From Peptoniphilus stercorisuis (GTDB lineage: Bacteria; Bacillota; Clostridia; Tissierellales; Peptoniphilaceae), in the NCBI RefSeq assembly GCF_017874395.1, contig NZ_JAGGLJ010000010.1, forward strand, positions 1 to 64,000: a stretch of 64,000 nt of DNA, in the 5' to 3' direction. Below are positions 32,209 through 41,832 of the stretch, piece after piece (position 1 is the first letter of the stretch; each line of letters opens with the position of its first letter). The position numbers and the translations under genes were made by a program. The notes beneath the pieces were generated by a model. The model was not told where the DNA came from. It saw only the letters and a program-made list of their open reading frames with translations, and did no database searches.

Positions 32209-33480
32209 ATGAAAACTAAGTCAAAAAGGATTGTTTCGATACTTATTATTTTAGCTATGACATTTACTCTTGCAGCATGTGGAAAAGCAGATAATAAATC
32301 TAATGCTGGAAATAATACAGCAGCAGATGATGGACCAAAAAGTGATTATCACATAGGAATTGTAACAGGAACAGTAGCACAAGGAGAGGACGAGCTTAGA
32401 GGAGCAGAAGCTGCAATGGAAAAATTCGGATCTGCAGATGAAGGTGGAATGATTGTTCATGACACATATCCTGATAATTTCATGGCAGAGCAAGAGACAA
32501 CTATATCTAAAATCGTTGCAATGGCAGATGATCCAGATATGAAAGCAATTATAGTAAATCAATCAGTACCAGGAACAAGTGCAGCCTTTGATCAAGTTCG
32601 TGCAAAAAATCCAGATATTTTGCTTCTTGCACTAACTCCACAAGAGGACACTACAATGGTAGAAGAATCTTCAGATCTTGCACTTGATGTAGATAATATT
32701 TCAAGAGGATATAGAATTATAGAAGCTGCTAAGGAAATGGGAGCTACAAAATTTGTTCATATTTCTTTTCCAAGACATATGAGTATTGAACTTCTAGCTC
32801 TTAGAAGAAATATTATGAAAGAAGCTGCAGATGAACTGGGAATAGAATTTATTGATGAAACTGCACCAGACCCAACATCAGATGTTGGAATACCAGGAGC
32901 ACAACAATATATTGCTGAAAAAATTCCTACATGGATTGAAAAATATGGAAAAGATACAGCTTTCTTCTGTACAAATGATGCTCATACTGAACCACTTCTT
33001 CGTGGAATAGCTTCAGGTGGAGCAATATTTGTAGAACAAGATTTACCATCTCCAATTATGGGTTATCCAGGAGCATTTTCAGTAGATCTTTCAGGAGAAG
33101 CAGGAGATTGGCCAGCAATTAATAAAAAGGTTGAAGATGTAGTAGTTGAAAAAGGTGGCTCAGGAAGAATGGGAACTTGGGCATATTCACTGGGATATTC
33201 AACAACTATAGGAGCAGTTGATCTTGTAATAGATGTACTTGATGGTAAAAAAGAACTTACAAATATAGATGATATAAAATCAGCAATTGGAAATTATACT
33301 GAAGGAGCAAATTGGATGGGCTCTTATTATGTAGATAGAGCAAGTGGAGAGGAAATGACAAATCACGTTTTAGTTTCTCAAGACACTTATGTTTATGGTA
33401 AAGGATATTTAGGAATGGACAAAGTAGAAGTTCCTGAAAAATATTTACAAATGAATGTAGATGAGGCTCAAGGCAAATAA
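32209..33480 (+). CDS. DUF3798-type substrate-binding lipoprotein
   Basis: This 423-residue lipoprotein has the lipobox LAAC with C24 as lipidation site. The mature part has a periplasmic-binding-protein layout (HIGIVTGTVAQGEDELRGAE, KAIIVNQSVPGTS, FFCTNDAHTEPLL) typical of DUF3798 proteins. It heads an operon with a two-NBD ATPase and two permeases, so it is the receptor of an ABC importer. GGGAGG ribosome site. The substrate is unknown to me; relatives sit near amino-acid or nucleoside genes. Confidence 0.8.
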   Translation: MKTKSKRIVSILIILAMTFTLAACGKADNKSNAGNNTAADDGPKSDYHIGIVTGTVAQGEDELRGAEAAMEKFGSADEGGMIVHDTYPDNFMAEQETTISKIVAMADDPDMKAIIVNQSVPGTSAAFDQVRAKNPDILLLALTPQEDTTMVEESSDLALDVDNISRGYRIIEAAKEMGATKFVHISFPRHMSIELLALRRNIMKEAADELGIEFIDETAPDPTSDVGIPGAQQYIAEKIPTWIEKYGKDTAFFCTNDAHTEPLLRGIASGGAIFVEQDLPSPIMGYPGAFSVDLSGEAGDWPAINKKVEDVVVEKGGSGRMGTWAYSLGYSTTIGAVDLVIDVLDGKKELTNIDDIKSAIGNYTEGANWMGSYYVDRASGEEMTNHVLVSQDTYVYGKGYLGMDKVEVPEKYLQMNVDEAQGK

Positions 33481-33486
33481 AGATGT

Positions 33487-33515
33487 ACCAACGGCAAGGC
33501 CGTTGGTCCTTTTTT
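33487..33515 (+). terminator. Intra-operon attenuator-type terminator
   Basis: ACCAACGGC (33487-33495), AAG loop, GCCGTTGGT (33499-33507) and a T-run between the lipoprotein and ATPase genes. It is GC-rich and strong. Partial termination here would give more binding protein than transporter. Confidence 0.85.
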
Positions 33516-33530
33516 AATAAGAGGTGAATT

Positions 33531-35129
33531 ATGGGAATATTATTAGAAGCTAAAAATGTAGAAAAAAGTTTTGAACAAAATACAGTTTTAAAAGATGTGA
33601 ATTTTACATTAAATGAAGGGGAAATTTTAGGGCTTGTTGGTGAAAATGGTGCTGGAAAATCTACTTTAATGAATATTATTTTTGGAATGGAAGTAATTAA
33701 TGAAACGGGAGGATATAGTGGAGAGGTTTTATTAAATGGTAAAAAAATAAATTTTAAATCTCCAATTGAAGCTCTAGATAGTGGTATTGGAATGGTGCAT
33801 CAAGAGTTTAATCTAATACCTGGATTTACTGTTTCAGAAAATATTACTTTGAATATGGAAAAAACCAACAAAAATTTAGTTTCTAGTGTAATTGGAAAAA
33901 AGTATGAGACAGTAGATACTAAAGAAAATCTTAAAACATCAGAAAATGCTCTTAATACTTTAGGCGTAAATATAGATTCTAAGGAATATCTTAGTGAGAT
34001 GCCTGTTGGGCATAAACAGTTTATAGAGATTGCAAGAGAGATGACAAGAGAAAAGGTAAAATTAATTATAATGGATGAGCCAACAGCTGTATTAACTGAA
34101 AGTGAGGCAGAAATTTTAATTAAATCTCTTAAGAAACTTGCAAGTCTTGGAATTTCAATTATATTTATTTCACATAGATTATCTGAAGTTATTGATCTTT
34201 GCGACAATATAATTGTTTTAAGAGATGGATTTGTTGTAGAAAATAGAAAATCAAGTGATTATACTATTGAAGAAATAGCAAGTCTTATGGTTGGTAGAAA
34301 TGCAAAGAAACAAGAAGGGGAAATAATTGAAAGAAAAAAATTAAATAAAGAAGATATTATTTTAGATATAAAAAATCTATGGGTGGATATGCCAGGTGAA
34401 CAAGTAATAGATGTAAATTTAAGTGTAGTTCGAGGTGAGATACTTGGAATTGCAGGAATTGCAGGACAGGGAAAACTTGGTATTCCAAATGGAATTTTGG
34501 GGACATATCCTGTTGGTGGAGAGGTTATTTTTAATAATGAAAATTTAAAGCTTGGAGATACTTTTAGTATTTTAAGAAAAAAAATTGCCTTTGTATCTGA
34601 AGATAGGCGTGGAGTTGGACTTCTTCTAGAGGAACCTATTTATTGGAATATTGCTTTTAATGCAATGCAAGTCCAAAATAAATATTTAAAAAAACGCTTT
34701 GGTATTAAATTTAGAGATGAAGTGGCAATGAAGGAACTTGCAGATTTTTATATAGATTCACTTGCTATAAAGTGTATGGGACCTACTCAAAGGGCTCAAA
34801 ATCTATCTGGTGGAAATCAACAAAAAGTTTGTCTTGCAAAGGCTCTTGCTATGGAACCAGAACTTTTATTTGTATCAGAGCCAACTCGTGGTATTGATAT
34901 TGGTGCAAAAGAGCTTGTTCTTAATACTTTAAAGGAAACAAATGCAAAGGACGATACATCAATAGTTATGATATCTTCAGAACTTGAAGAGTTAAGAAGT
35001 ATTTGCGATAGAATTGCAGTTATTTGTGATGGTAAGATTGCAGGTATTCTTTCTCCTTATGATTCATCAGAAAAATTTGGATTATTAATGAGTGGAGTTA
35101 GTTTAAAAGAGGTGAATGCAAATGTATGA
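33531..35129 (+). CDS. ABC transporter ATPase, RbsA-like with two nucleotide-binding domains
   Basis: This 532-residue protein has two fused ABC domains. The first has Walker A GENGAGKST (about 37-45), Walker B LIIMDEPTAVL and H-loop SHRLSE. The second has a degenerate Walker A (AGIAGQGKLG, no Ser/Thr after the Lys), signature LSGGNQQKV and Walker B-like LLFVSEPTRG. This is the usual asymmetry of CUT2/BMP-type ATPases, which power uptake of sugars or nucleosides. Start ATG 33531 has AGAGGTG. It overlaps the next gene. Confidence 0.9.
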   Translation: MGILLEAKNVEKSFEQNTVLKDVNFTLNEGEILGLVGENGAGKSTLMNIIFGMEVINETGGYSGEVLLNGKKINFKSPIEALDSGIGMVHQEFNLIPGFTVSENITLNMEKTNKNLVSSVIGKKYETVDTKENLKTSENALNTLGVNIDSKEYLSEMPVGHKQFIEIAREMTREKVKLIIMDEPTAVLTESEAEILIKSLKKLASLGISIIFISHRLSEVIDLCDNIIVLRDGFVVENRKSSDYTIEEIASLMVGRNAKKQEGEIIERKKLNKEDIILDIKNLWVDMPGEQVIDVNLSVVRGEILGIAGIAGQGKLGIPNGILGTYPVGGEVIFNNENLKLGDTFSILRKKIAFVSEDRRGVGLLLEEPIYWNIAFNAMQVQNKYLKKRFGIKFRDEVAMKELADFYIDSLAIKCMGPTQRAQNLSGGNQQKVCLAKALAMEPELLFVSEPTRGIDIGAKELVLNTLKETNAKDDTSIVMISSELEELRSICDRIAVICDGKIAGILSPYDSSEKFGLLMSGVSLKEVNANV

Positions 35130-36189
35130 AAAGCAAAATCTTATTAAAAAATTTGGACTTCCAAGAATTATTATAGCAGTATTTTTAATAGCTCTTTTTA
35201 TTATAGCTCCCTTTGTAGGAGTAGGAGTAAGGCAATCTTTTGAAGATGTTATAAGTAGATTTGGAATGTTTTCTATATTAGTGCTTTCAATGGTTCCTAT
35301 GATTCAATCAGGATGTGGGCTTAACTTTGGTATTCCTGTTGGAATAATTGGAGGAATACTTGGAGCAATAACAAGTATTGAGTTTGGATTTTCTGGACTT
35401 TTAGGAATACTTATAGCAGTTTTATTTGGAGTAGTTGTATCTATTTTATTTGGTTTATTATATGGTTTTTTATTAAATAGAATAAAAGGTGATGAGATGC
35501 TAATTGCAACATATGTAGGATATTCCTTTGTTGCTTTTATGAGTATAATGTGGATAGTTTTACCTTATAAAAATCCAGTTTCTGTAATGAGTTATGGAGG
35601 AAGTGGACTTCGTCAGCAAATACCTGTTGCAGATTATTGGATGGTTAATTCTACAATTGATGGAACTACAAGAAGTGTTGGTATAATTTCAAACTTTTTA
35701 TCTTTTGAAATAGCTGGAGTTACAATACCAACGGGAATGATTTTATTTTTTGCATTAATGGCAATAATCGTTTGGGGATTTTTCAAAACAAAAACTGGAA
35801 CAAGTATTACAGCAGTAGGTTCAAATCCTGAATATGCTAAGGCATCAGGAATTAATATAAATAAAATGAGAGTAATCTCAGTAATAATGTCAACAGCAAT
35901 AGCAGCTATTGGTATAATAATATATCAACAAAGTTATGGATATATTCAGCTGTATACAGCTCCTCTTGCATTTACATTTCAATCAGTAGCTGCTATTTTA
36001 ATTGGTGGAGCAAGTTTAAATAAAGCTTCAATAGTAAATGTAATAGTTGGAACAATTCTATTTCAAGGAATTTTGACAATGACTCCTACAGTAATTAATG
36101 GAGCATTAAATATAGATATTTCAGAAGTTCTAAGAATTATAGTAACTAATGGAATGATTATATATGCACTTACAAGGAGGAATGAATAA
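35122..36189 (+). CDS. ABC transporter permease (BPD_transp_2), first subunit
   Basis: This is 355 residues from ATG 35122, seven bases after AGAGGTG; an ATG at 35116 is too close to that site. It is a polytopic protein with about eight helices and the branched-chain/CUT2 permease pattern (GCGLNFGIPVGIIGGILGA, GSNPEYAKASGI, AILIGGASLNKASI). Its 5' end overlaps the ATPase by eight bases, and its stop overlaps the next start. Confidence 0.88.
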   Translation: MYEKQNLIKKFGLPRIIIAVFLIALFIIAPFVGVGVRQSFEDVISRFGMFSILVLSMVPMIQSGCGLNFGIPVGIIGGILGAITSIEFGFSGLLGILIAVLFGVVVSILFGLLYGFLLNRIKGDEMLIATYVGYSFVAFMSIMWIVLPYKNPVSVMSYGGSGLRQQIPVADYWMVNSTIDGTTRSVGIISNFLSFEIAGVTIPTGMILFFALMAIIVWGFFKTKTGTSITAVGSNPEYAKASGININKMRVISVIMSTAIAAIGIIIYQQSYGYIQLYTAPLAFTFQSVAAILIGGASLNKASIVNVIVGTILFQGILTMTPTVINGALNIDISEVLRIIVTNGMIIYALTRRNE

Positions 36190-37310
36190 TGAAAAAAACT
36201 AAATTTTTAAATAAATATATGGTTCCAATTCTATTTTTAGTTATTTGTGGAATAGGAATTTATATAGCAAGACCTCCTCTTGCATATTTAACTGGTGAAC
36301 TTGCAAGAAGAATGGTTAGAAATACATTTTTAGTACTTGCTCTAATAATACCAATTCTTGCTGGTATGGGAATTAACTTTGGTATTCCCTTAGGTGCAAT
36401 GGCTGGGCAAATTGGCCTTATTTTTGTAACAGACTGGGGAGTAGTTGGAGTAAAGGGACTTTTCTTAGCTGCTATAATAGCAACTCCTATTGCAATGCTT
36501 TTAGGACATTTTTCAGGTAGGGTTTTAAATAAAGCTCGTGGACGAGAGATGATTACATCAATGATGCTTTCATTTTTCATACTTGGAATATATATGCTGT
36601 TTTTATTATATTTATGTGGATCTATAATTCCTTTTAGAAATAATAAAATAATATTATCTCAAGGATATGGAGTAAAAAACGCACTTAAGCTAGATGTTGC
36701 AAAGGGATTTGATGATTTACTAAAATTTAATGTAAATATTCCAATTGGAACTCAAAAAATCGCCTTTGAAGTGCCTGTATTTACTATTATATTAATAGTT
36801 CTTCTTTGTGTATTTACTATTTGGTTTAAGAAAACTAAAATAGGTCATGATATGAGAGCTGTTGGACTTGGTCAAAAGGTAGCTGCAAATGCAGGGCTTA
36901 ATACAGATAAAATTAGAATTCAATCAATTGTAATTTCAACTGTACTTGCTTCTTATGGTCAAATAATATATCTACAAAATATAGGAACATTAAATACCTA
37001 TGCAGGTCAAGATCAAGCAGCGCTATATGCTGCAGCTTCACTTCTTGTAGGTGGTGCAAGTGTATCTAATGCATCAATACCAAATGCAATTATTGGAACT
37101 GCACTATTTCACTTAATGTTTATAGTAATGCCTCAAGCAGGTAAGGCTCTAACTGGAGATGCAATGATTGGCGAGTATTTTAGAACATTTTTAAGTTATG
37201 GTGTTGTAACAGTTGCATTAATAATGCATGCTTATGAAAGACAAAGAGGTCTTGAAGAGCAAAGAAGAAATACAAGATTAAAAGTTCAAAAAGAAATTAA
37301 AGCAAATTAA
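36189..37310 (+). CDS. ABC transporter permease (BPD_transp_2), second subunit
   Basis: This 373-residue protein is paralogous to the preceding permease (GMGINFGIPLGAMAGQIG, GLGQKVAANAGLNTDKIR, LLVGGASVSNASIPNAI). AAGGAGG lies upstream within the end of the previous gene. Together the two permeases should form the membrane heterodimer. The C-terminus is a basic cytosolic tail. It is the last gene before a terminator. Confidence 0.88.
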   Translation: MKKTKFLNKYMVPILFLVICGIGIYIARPPLAYLTGELARRMVRNTFLVLALIIPILAGMGINFGIPLGAMAGQIGLIFVTDWGVVGVKGLFLAAIIATPIAMLLGHFSGRVLNKARGREMITSMMLSFFILGIYMLFLLYLCGSIIPFRNNKIILSQGYGVKNALKLDVAKGFDDLLKFNVNIPIGTQKIAFEVPVFTIILIVLLCVFTIWFKKTKIGHDMRAVGLGQKVAANAGLNTDKIRIQSIVISTVLASYGQIIYLQNIGTLNTYAGQDQAALYAAASLLVGGASVSNASIPNAIIGTALFHLMFIVMPQAGKALTGDAMIGEYFRTFLSYGVVTVALIMHAYERQRGLEEQRRNTRLKVQKEIKAN

Positions 37311-37335
37311 AGGCTGTGTAAACAGCCTTTTTTTA
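37309..37335 (+). terminator. Terminator of the transporter operon
   Basis: AAAGGCTGT, GTAA loop, ACAGCCTTT and a T-run. Confidence 0.9.
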
Positions 37336-37368
37336 ATAGAATTTTAATAATTAAAGAAAGCTAGGTTG

Positions 37369-37397
37369 TTGTATGAAGTGCCAAAGATTGATATAAT
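37369..37397 (+). promoter_or_regulatory. Promoter of the ywlC-upp-wall gene run
   Basis: TTGTAT (37369-37374), 17 bases, TATAAT (37392-37397) with TG-A in front (extended -10). A 14-base palindrome, ATTATTCGAATAAT (37398-37411), covers the predicted start site and could be an operator. Confidence 0.65.
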
Positions 37398-37443
37398 ATT
37401 ATTCGAATAATTATAAATATCCGAAGATGAAAGGTCTGATTAA

Positions 37444-38493
37444 GTGAAGACAAAGATTATAAAGATTGATAAGGATAATATTGAAAGAAAGAAGATTGAA
37501 GAAATCACTAGAGCTTTTTCTGATGGAAAACTTGTTGTAATTCCTACGGAAACAGTATATGGACTAGGCGCAAATGGATTAGATGAAGAGGCTTGTAAAA
37601 ATATTTTTAAGGCTAAGGGAAGACCTGCTGACAATCCACTTATTTTACACATTGCAGAAAATTCTCAATTAGATGAATTAGTAAGTGAAATACCAGAGCT
37701 TGCTAAAAAATGTATTGATGAATTTTGGCCAGGTCCTATTACAATGATTTTTAAAAGATCAGATAAAATTCCAAATGTTGTAACTGCAGGACTTGATACA
37801 GTTGCAATTAGAATGCCATCTCATGAAATTGCAAGAGCGATTTTAAAAGATTGTAAACTACCAATAGCAGCACCTTCTGCAAATTTATCAGGAAGACCAA
37901 GTCCAACTGCATTTAAACATGTAAAAGAGGACTTAGATGGAAAAGTTGATATAATAGTAGATGGTGGAGTTACAAATGTTGGAATTGAATCTACTGTAAT
38001 TGATATGACTTCAAATCCACCTATGATTTTAAGACCAGGTGGAATAACATATGAAGATTTAAAAAAGATTATTCCAGATGTTGCAGTTGATAATACTACA
38101 ATAGATGCAAGTGATCATGCTATTCCAAAATCTCCAGGACAAAAATATCGTCATTATGCACCAATTGCTGATGCCTATTGTTTTACTGGAAATTTAGATG
38201 GAGTTGTAAAAGAAGTTAACAAAAGATTAAAAGAAAATAGTGATAAAAAAGTTGCAGTTCTAGCTACAACAGAAACAAAAGATGATTATAATGGGGCATA
38301 TATTGTAATAGATTTAGGATCTAGAGAAAATATGCAAGAAATTGCACATAACCTTTTTGATGCGCTTAGAAAGTGTGATGAGGAGGAAGTAGATCTTATA
38401 TATGCAGAAGGCTTTGATTTTAGAGGAATTGGAGCTGGAATTATGAACAGACTTTTAAAAGCCTGTGGAGGCAAGTTAGTGCTTGGACTATAA
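37444..38493 (+). CDS. ywlC: Threonylcarbamoyl-AMP synthase (Sua5/YwlC)
   Basis: This is 349 residues with a GTG start (37444) behind a modest AAAGGT site. It makes L-threonylcarbamoyladenylate from threonine, bicarbonate and ATP for t6A37 modification of ANN-decoding tRNAs. YrdC domain: [44 protein letters not shown]-terminal Sua5 domain follows [11 protein letters not shown]. Full Sua5 length. The downstream upp start lies 10 bases beyond its stop. Confidence 0.93.
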   Translation: MKTKIIKIDKDNIERKKIEEITRAFSDGKLVVIPTETVYGLGANGLDEEACKNIFKAKGRPADNPLILHIAENSQLDELVSEIPELAKKCIDEFWPGPITMIFKRSDKIPNVVTAGLDTVAIRMPSHEIARAILKDCKLPIAAPSANLSGRPSPTAFKHVKEDLDGKVDIIVDGGVTNVGIESTVIDMTSNPPMILRPGGITYEDLKKIIPDVAVDNTTIDASDHAIPKSPGQKYRHYAPIADAYCFTGNLDGVVKEVNKRLKENSDKKVAVLATTETKDDYNGAYIVIDLGSRENMQEIAHNLFDALRKCDEEEVDLIYAEGFDFRGIGAGIMNRLLKACGGKLVLGL

Positions 38494-38503
38494 GGAGGAA
38501 AAA

Positions 38504-39133
38504 ATGGGAAAAGTTATAGTTACAGATCATCCGTTAATTCAACACAAATTAACAATTTTAAGAAAAAAGGATACATCATCAAAGGATTTTAGACAAATAG
38601 TAACAGAAATATCTGCATTAATGGGATATGAGGTTACAAGAGATTTTGAATTATCTGATGTTGAAATTGAAACACCTCTTGAAACTTATGTAGGAAAAGA
38701 AATAAGTGGTAAAAAAGTAGGTATAGTTCCAATACTAAGAGCAGGAATAGGAATGGTTGATGGAGTTTTATCAGTAATGCCAGCTGCAAGAGTAGGACAT
38801 GTTGGAATGTATAGAGATCCTGAAACTTTAAAACCAGTAACATATTATTGCAAACTTCCTAAGGATGTTGAAGAAAGAACATTTATTATTCTAGATCCAA
38901 TGCTTGCAACAGGTGGATCTTTAATAGAAGCTATTGATGAAGTAAAAAGAATGGGTGCTACAAATGTTAAAGCATTAAATATATTAGCAGCACCAGAGGG
39001 ATTAAAAGCAGTTCAAGAAGCACATCCAGATGTTGATATTTATGTAGCATCTATTGATAGATGTCTAAGTGAAGAAGGATACATCTTACCAGGACTTGGA
39101 GATGCTGGAGATAGATTATTCGGAACAAAATAA
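38504..39133 (+). CDS. upp: Uracil phosphoribosyltransferase
   Basis: This is 209 residues from ATG 38504, with AAGGAGG at 38492-38498; an upstream TTG in frame is ignored. It converts uracil and PRPP to UMP. The PRPP loop [19 protein letters not shown], the flexible arm around RAGIGMVDG and the C-terminal uracil-binding [11 protein letters not shown] are all present. Normal length. Confidence 0.96.
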   Translation: MGKVIVTDHPLIQHKLTILRKKDTSSKDFRQIVTEISALMGYEVTRDFELSDVEIETPLETYVGKEISGKKVGIVPILRAGIGMVDGVLSVMPAARVGHVGMYRDPETLKPVTYYCKLPKDVEERTFIILDPMLATGGSLIEAIDEVKRMGATNVKALNILAAPEGLKAVQEAHPDVDIYVASIDRCLSEEGYILPGLGDAGDRLFGTK

Positions 39134-39151
39134 TTTTTAAAGGGAGTTCTT

Positions 39152-40195
39152 ATGGAGAGTTTAATAATACCATTTTTTGTAGCGGTTTTAATAAGTGTTA
39201 TTATGACACCAATAATTATTAAATTAGCTAAGAAATTTGGATTTATGGATATACCAAAGGACAACAGAAGAATGCATAAAAAGCCCATACCATTAGCGGG
39301 TGGGCTTGGAATGTATATTACATTTGTTGTATCTATACTTATTTTTGCGAAAGTTTTAAAACTTACTTTAAGTAGTGAGGTTATAGGGTTAATAGCTGGT
39401 TCAACAGTAATTGTCCTATCAGGTCTTATAGATGATAAAGTAGGTCTTAGTCCAAAGAAAAAGATAATTTTTCAACTTGTAGCAGGAATATGTTTAGTAG
39501 TTGGTGGAGTTAGAATTGAATTTTTTAATAATCCATTTAATATAGGAGATCCATTTATATATATTAAGTATTTATCTATTCCAATAACACTATTTTGGAT
39601 TACTGGAATTACAAATACAATAAATTTAATAGATGGTCTTGATGGACTTGCAGCAGGGGTTTCTATGATTTGTGCCATATCACTTATGATGATTGCATAT
39701 AAATTTGGATACACAGAAGTAGCTATTATAGCAGCAATACTTGCAGGAGCATGTCTTGGATTTTTACCTTATAATTTTAATCCTGCTAAAATATTTATGG
39801 GAGATACAGGAGCTTTATTTTTAGGTTTTGTGCTTTCTTATATATCTATAGAAGGAGTTATGAAATCTGTTGCAATTCTTACTATTATAGTTCCAGTTTT
39901 AATTCTTGGAGTGCCTGTATTTGATACTGCCTTTGCAATGGTAAGGCGTAAATTAAGTGGTAAAAGTATGGTAGAAGCAGATAAAGGACATTTGCATCAT
40001 AGACTTTTAGCTATGGGATTGTCACAAAGACAAACTGTGCTAGTTTTATATACAATATCTATAATTTTTGGAATACTTGCAAATAAAATTTCAGAATTTA
40101 GTACAAATCAAGGACTAATAGTTTCTATAATAATATTTATAGCTATTATTGCTCTTGGATTTATAACAGGTATGTTTAAAACGAAGGGAGAATAA
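39152..40195 (+). CDS. tagO: Undecaprenyl-phosphate GlcNAc-1-phosphate transferase (TagO/WecA)
   Basis: This 347-residue polytopic enzyme transfers GlcNAc-1-P from UDP-GlcNAc to undecaprenyl phosphate, starting wall-polymer synthesis. Family motifs: PLAGGLGMY, LIDDKVGLSPKKK, NTINLIDGLDGLAAG, KIFMGDTGALFLGF, and the His-rich KGHLHHRLL. It directly precedes wecB, whose product supplies UDP-ManNAc, so the pair probably builds a linkage unit or secondary wall polymer, the type of ligand SLH proteins need. Confidence 0.93.
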   Translation: MESLIIPFFVAVLISVIMTPIIIKLAKKFGFMDIPKDNRRMHKKPIPLAGGLGMYITFVVSILIFAKVLKLTLSSEVIGLIAGSTVIVLSGLIDDKVGLSPKKKIIFQLVAGICLVVGGVRIEFFNNPFNIGDPFIYIKYLSIPITLFWITGITNTINLIDGLDGLAAGVSMICAISLMMIAYKFGYTEVAIIAAILAGACLGFLPYNFNPAKIFMGDTGALFLGFVLSYISIEGVMKSVAILTIIVPVLILGVPVFDTAFAMVRRKLSGKSMVEADKGHLHHRLLAMGLSQRQTVLVLYTISIIFGILANKISEFSTNQGLIVSIIIFIAIIALGFITGMFKTKGE

Positions 40196-40196
40196 A

Positions 40197-41306
40197 ATGA
40201 AGGTTCTTACAGTGTTCGGTACTAGACCGGAGGCTATAAAAATGGCTCCAATAGTTAAGGAGCTTGAAAAAAGAGAAAATATAGAATCAATTGTTGCAGT
40301 AACAGGACAACATAGAGAAATGTTAGATCAAGTTTTAAAAATATTTAATATTGTGCCAGACTATGACTTAAATATTTTTAAACCAGGTCAAACATTAACA
40401 GAAATTACAGTAAATGCAATGTTAGGACTTGAAAAAATATTAGATGAAACAACTCCAGATGTATTGCTAATTCAAGGAGATACAACGACAGTATTTTCAT
40501 CAAGTATTGCAGCTTTTTATAAAAAAGTAAAAATAGGACATGTAGAAGCAGGTCTTAGATCTGGAAATTTATATTCACCTTTTCCAGAAGAAGCAAATAG
40601 AAAGCTAACAGGAGTACTTGCTAATTTTCACTTTGCACCAACAAATAGTAATAGAGAAAATTTATTAAAAGAAGGATATAATGATGAGAATATTTACATA
40701 ACGGGAAATACAGTTATTGATGCTCTTAAATATTCTGTAAAAGAAGATTATCATTTTGAAGAAGAACTTTTAAATAAAATAGACTATGAAAATAAAAAAG
40801 TAGTGCTTTTAACATCTCATAGACGTGAGAATATAGGTAAGCCTATGGAAAATATTTTCCAAGCAGTACTTGATGTAGTTCATGAAAATGATGATGTGGA
40901 AGTAATATTTCCAGTACATTTAAATCCAAAGGTTCGTGAGATCGCAAATAAATATTTTGAAAATGAAGAAAAAGTTCATATGATTGAACCCCTTGACTAT
41001 CTTCCTTTCTCAAATTTAATAAATAAAGTCTATCTTGTAGTTACAGATTCAGGTGGAATTCAAGAAGAGGCACCAGCTCTTGGAAAACCTGTTCTTGTAG
41101 TAAGAGAAGAAACTGAAAGAATGGAAGGGGTACTTGCAAATACTGCAAAACTTGTAGGTACAAAATATGAAAATATTTATAATGGATTTAAAGAGCTAAT
41201 TGAAAATAAGAAAAAGTATGATGAAATGGCTCATGCAGTAAATCCTTATGGTGATGGAACTGCAGCTAAAAAAATAATAGATATTCTTGAAGAAGAAATG
41301 AACTAG
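40197..41306 (+). CDS. wecB: UDP-GlcNAc 2-epimerase (non-hydrolysing)
   Basis: This 369-residue enzyme interconverts UDP-GlcNAc and UDP-ManNAc. Motifs: FGTRPEAIKMAPIV, TGQHREMLDQVL, HVEAGLRSGN, FPEEANR, SHRRENIGKPM, DSGGIQEEAPALGKPVLVVR. It follows tagO by one base with GGGAGAA upstream, so the two are one transcription unit, closed by a strong terminator. Confidence 0.95.
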   Translation: MKVLTVFGTRPEAIKMAPIVKELEKRENIESIVAVTGQHREMLDQVLKIFNIVPDYDLNIFKPGQTLTEITVNAMLGLEKILDETTPDVLLIQGDTTTVFSSSIAAFYKKVKIGHVEAGLRSGNLYSPFPEEANRKLTGVLANFHFAPTNSNRENLLKEGYNDENIYITGNTVIDALKYSVKEDYHFEEELLNKIDYENKKVVLLTSHRRENIGKPMENIFQAVLDVVHENDDVEVIFPVHLNPKVREIANKYFENEEKVHMIEPLDYLPFSNLINKVYLVVTDSGGIQEEAPALGKPVLVVREETERMEGVLANTAKLVGTKYENIYNGFKELIENKKKYDEMAHAVNPYGDGTAAKKIIDILEEEMN

Positions 41307-41307
41307 A

Positions 41308-41337
41308 AAAAAGTAGGACTAAAAGTCCTACTTTTTC
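41308..41337 (+). terminator. Terminator after wecB
   Basis: A 13-bp stem (41308-41320 with 41324-41336; core AGTAGGACT) and an AAA loop, ending in Ts. Confidence 0.92.
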
Positions 41338-41420
41338 TCTTTAAATAATTTTGTAAAAGGTGTAGAATAGTATTTAAGAAAATGTTTTTCTTAAATTAAA
41401 TTATTTTAGAAACTTTCTTC

Positions 41421-41449
41421 TTGAAAATAGTGAATTAAATTTATATAAT
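41421..41449 (+). promoter_or_regulatory. Promoter P1 of thlA-crt-hbd
   Basis: TTGAAA (41421-41426), 17 bases, TATAAT (41444-41449). Confidence 0.65.
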
Positions 41450-41539
41450 GGTATATATAGAAATGGGACGTATTTCACAATGCGAAAATAAAGGTTATAT
41501 CTTTTGGAAATTTTTTAGTAGGGATAGTTATGTCTTCGC

Positions 41540-41557
41540 TAATTAAAAATTTAACAA
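41540..41557. promoter_or_regulatory. Rex-like operator upstream of thlA
   Basis: TAATTAA-AAAT-TTAACAA compared with the Firmicute Rex consensus TTGTTAA-N4-TTAACAA: the right half is perfect and the left is 5 of 7. It lies just before the second TATAAT (41582). Confidence 0.4.
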
Positions 41558-41782
41558 TCTTTTAGATAGGTAAAATAAGGGTATAATTAAAAGTAAAGCC
41601 ATTTTTTATATTTATTAAATTTAATACTTTTGCTATTTTTAAGAAATAGTAAGTGTTATTTATTATTAATAAGTTATAATATAGTTAAAGTAGTATGGTT
41701 ATTATATATATTTTTTAAATATTAGTATGCAAACCTTACTATTCTTTAGCAAAAATAATAAATATTATTTTATTTAGCTTTT

Positions 41783-41800
41783 AGGTGATGATAATCACAA
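41783..41800. promoter_or_regulatory. Second Rex-like dyad near the thlA start
   Basis: AGGTGAT-GATA-ATCACAA is a 7-4-7 dyad with a Rex-type TCACAA half-site, about 20 bases before the thlA ribosome site. Confidence 0.3.
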
Positions 41801-41832
41801 TATGGATTTATCCATAAAAAAAGGAGGATATA

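Larger units (their letters stand above)
41338..41832. other. Long non-coding region upstream of thlA
   Basis: Roughly 495 bases with no credible gene. It contains a strong promoter (41421-41449), further TATAAT boxes at 41582 and 41675 without good -35 elements, two Rex-like dyads (41540-41557 and 41783-41800) and a small dyad ATGGAT-TT-ATCCAT (41802-41815) right before AAGGAGG. A transcript from the first promoter would have a leader of about 380 bases. Confidence 0.55.
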
